Positions 63,701-64,000 of a stretch of 64,000 bases of DNA are shown piece by piece (within the stretch, counting starts at the first letter, position 1; every line of letters starts with the position of its first letter). Location of the stretch: positions 75,359 to 139,358 of the forward strand of contig JAEZFD010000058.1 in assembly GCA_023417655.1 (NCBI GenBank), given 5' to 3'. The notes under the pieces are model-generated. The model saw only the letters and a program-made list of their open reading frames with translations, did not search any database and was not told the DNA's origin. This DNA comes from Planctomycetota bacterium. Lineage in GTDB: Bacteria > Planctomycetota > Planctomycetia > Planctomycetales > Planctomycetaceae. The position numbers were made by a program, and so were the translations under genes.

Positions 63701-64000
63701 AGGCGAAATGAAGTCGTCGCCTGGTCAACAGGATCAGCAGCAGACTGGAAAGAAGGGGATTCCTCAACCGGCAGATGGCAAGCCGGGAGAGCAGCGTCCG
63801 GGTGAGTCGAAGAACGCCAACGACCCTCAGTCAGACGATAAGAATGGCGAGATGAAGCCGGCGGAGCAGAACCCTCCAGCTGGCGGTAATTCACAGCCAG
63901 AGAATTCTCAATCCCCAATGGATGGGATGCCCGGCCAGAACCAAACCGGGAAGAATCAGCCCGGACAGAATCAGCCCGGACAGAATCAGCCCGGACAGAA
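60771..64000 (+). CDS. Membrane protein with beta-rich domain and very long low-complexity tail, cut by window end
   Basis: The frame opens at ATG 60771 and stays open for at least 1076 codons to the window edge. The N-terminus has two hydrophobic segments (about residues 42-61 and 74-96). An amphipathic helical region follows (SLYAAREIERAHPEFQSSLM) and a third membrane helix near 170-185 (ASYLLLALLVAFCLYTMF). Residues about 200-540 contain beta-rich stretches such as ILDVKPGNAEVLARDQLDVTV. From about 545 on the chain is almost wholly Gln, Asn, Pro, Gly, Lys, Glu and Ser. The tail ends, within the window, in NQPGQ repeats. The layout recalls DUF4175-like planctomycete membrane proteins often found near MoxR/BatA genes; none are visible here. 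A disordered scaffold is the best description. Confidence 0.8.
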   Translation, partial: MPVKEQARVPSESSSQYVNFDEFIDYQLKKARLGIHHADLLSGSILFGVGALAYLLIFAIVDQWIVPGGLSTTTRLVLAGIAAVSAVVWILWKIVWPSFQKVNSLYAAREIERAHPEFQSSLMSWVDFRQEGREIPAAILTSLEKRTAHQISQTSVDAAIDRQSLMRASYLLLALLVAFCLYTMFSPKRMSTTLWRALMPLSAVSASTRTEILDVKPGNAEVLARDQLDVTVELGGKIPEEVTLLFSTADRRFVNEPLKMRRTDENLPNFQTRLTGDGGKGLLSDVRYHIVAGDATSRTYDVRVNQPPTATLTSIRYDYPQYTKLPSATQEGHSIDAWEGTWVTVTAKPNMRVRQAILYCTDQETTQEAAEAYPMQIQDDRLTAHWQLKFRDDGTFARYFHIQVWNERDQKDPQPTIYRIKIRPDLKPEVTLRHPDKDMRVPINTTLPVAISARDPDFLLRRVALKLDISGHEAPQEPLDPVFAAPPELASVDRVVPLDLSRLNLKVGDQVVLFAEAEDNFEPFGKRQRNISRSARVTLTIVDPAPPEQKKQIEAEQAAELQEKLQQDNGERRENMEPPEQQPRKERPGREERPQQQQPADGQQGQKPMQPADPQKEVQNNPQNGGSSGDQKENPAQNGQKSPQENRQQQQQQGRAGQGGKQDGAPGSQPNKGQNDKPDSDMSGNEKQDQQNGPGMNTPGQKNEQNGNQNTANNEGQKAQESGTPQQRQEKSGNGESSPMQDQSSGKERGPRKEKVDEDQALQRLLEWNREQEKKNQSSDSPVQGDRKDSPMSPQSADEKQGTDKKQETGNGKENGSPDEKKNDNPAGSGQMKQDQPQPDQMKPEQMKPEAGAEKRPDTSGENQNQPKGDNSEPMQRDGDPKPAQGQGMPSDQNKPQEQPGNAPQESSSGDNKSSQMKSPQNEATPDKSGSQPQGQEGKGEQNKSQPNQGQGDDTAQRERKPEQMSPSGNQSGEKEPGEMKSSPGQQDQQQTGKKGIPQPADGKPGEQRPGESKNANDPQSDDKNGEMKPAEQNPPAGGNSQPENSQSPMDGMPGQNQTGKNQPGQNQPGQNQPGQ
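63951..64000 (+). repeat. 15-bp tandem repeat encoding NQPGQ at window edge
   Basis: CAGAATCAGCCCGGA repeats about 3.3 times (first copy with one changed base) up to the last base, and may continue beyond it. It encodes Gln-Asn-Gln-Pro-Gly units in the low-complexity tail of the last gene, a sequence prone to slippage. Confidence 0.85.

Noticed and set aside
62380..63918. Long open frame on the minus strand opposite the low-complexity tail of the last gene (512 codons)
   Set aside because: It is antisense to a coding region with a strong reading-frame bias; the product is Ser/Arg/Pro-rich without similarity, and long antisense frames are expected in this composition.

Overview
The window looks like a planctomycete chromosome, most plausibly from the Planctomycetaceae/Gimesia side of the phylum. 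The grounds are lineage-typical families: two DUF1549/DUF1553 (PSCyt/PSD) genes each followed by a DUF1501 gene, a DUF1559 prepilin-like protein followed by a small lipoprotein, PQQ-type propeller proteins, a BBP2-type porin and many long antisense open frames from moderately high GC. This is inferred from family content; no rRNA gene is present to confirm it. I saw no tRNA, CRISPR array, prophage or insertion sequence.

Layout. 1-4317 (minus): a hybrid histidine kinase, CheR and CheB (cut by the window edge), joined by ATGA overlaps. 5050-8886 (plus): two glycosyltransferases and a deacetylase-like protein, a tight surface-polysaccharide operon. 9040-18415: mainly housekeeping metabolism, with an AcuI-type reductase, xylose isomerase, a bacterioferritin/Bfd pair facing each other, PheA, RuvA, a His/Pro-rich exported protein and SurE. 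18655-26709: first DUF1549/DUF1553 + DUF1501 module, then an ECF sigma factor, its likely anti-sigma factor, an exported protein and a LolD-type ATPase. 26925-29171: rpsB and a PQQ-repeat protein. 29267-32300 (minus): an ArsR repressor with a tandem AHSA1 protein, and a DUF1559/lipoprotein pair. 32787-39100: lipoprotein, RsfS, a Tat-exported dimethylformamidase-beta-like protein, a DUF4142 protein, rpmI and rplT. 39366-46998 (minus): an MdtABC-like RND efflux operon. 47726-51425 (plus, divergent): a propeller sensor kinase and LuxR-type regulator. 51745-56525: second DUF1549/DUF1553 + DUF1501 module. 56822-58093 (minus): porin. 58711-60297: a lipoprotein fusing a metallophosphatase-like domain to a tetraheme cytochrome. 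60771-end: a membrane protein with a very long low-complexity tail that runs off the window.

Most notable observations. The bacterioferritin keeps its heme ligand but has Ser at two of the six ferroxidase-ligand positions. The PheA mutase domain lacks expected active-site residues. The first DUF1553 domain is interrupted by about 185 residues of a beta-sandwich-like domain. A near-consensus arsR promoter sits next to a 26-bp palindrome. Two related hairpins lie between rpmI and rplT, and a long interrupted hairpin follows rsfS. No single gene cluster stands out as a proven new system; the metallophosphatase-cytochrome fusion and the sigma/anti-sigma/exported-protein cassette are the best candidates for new biology.
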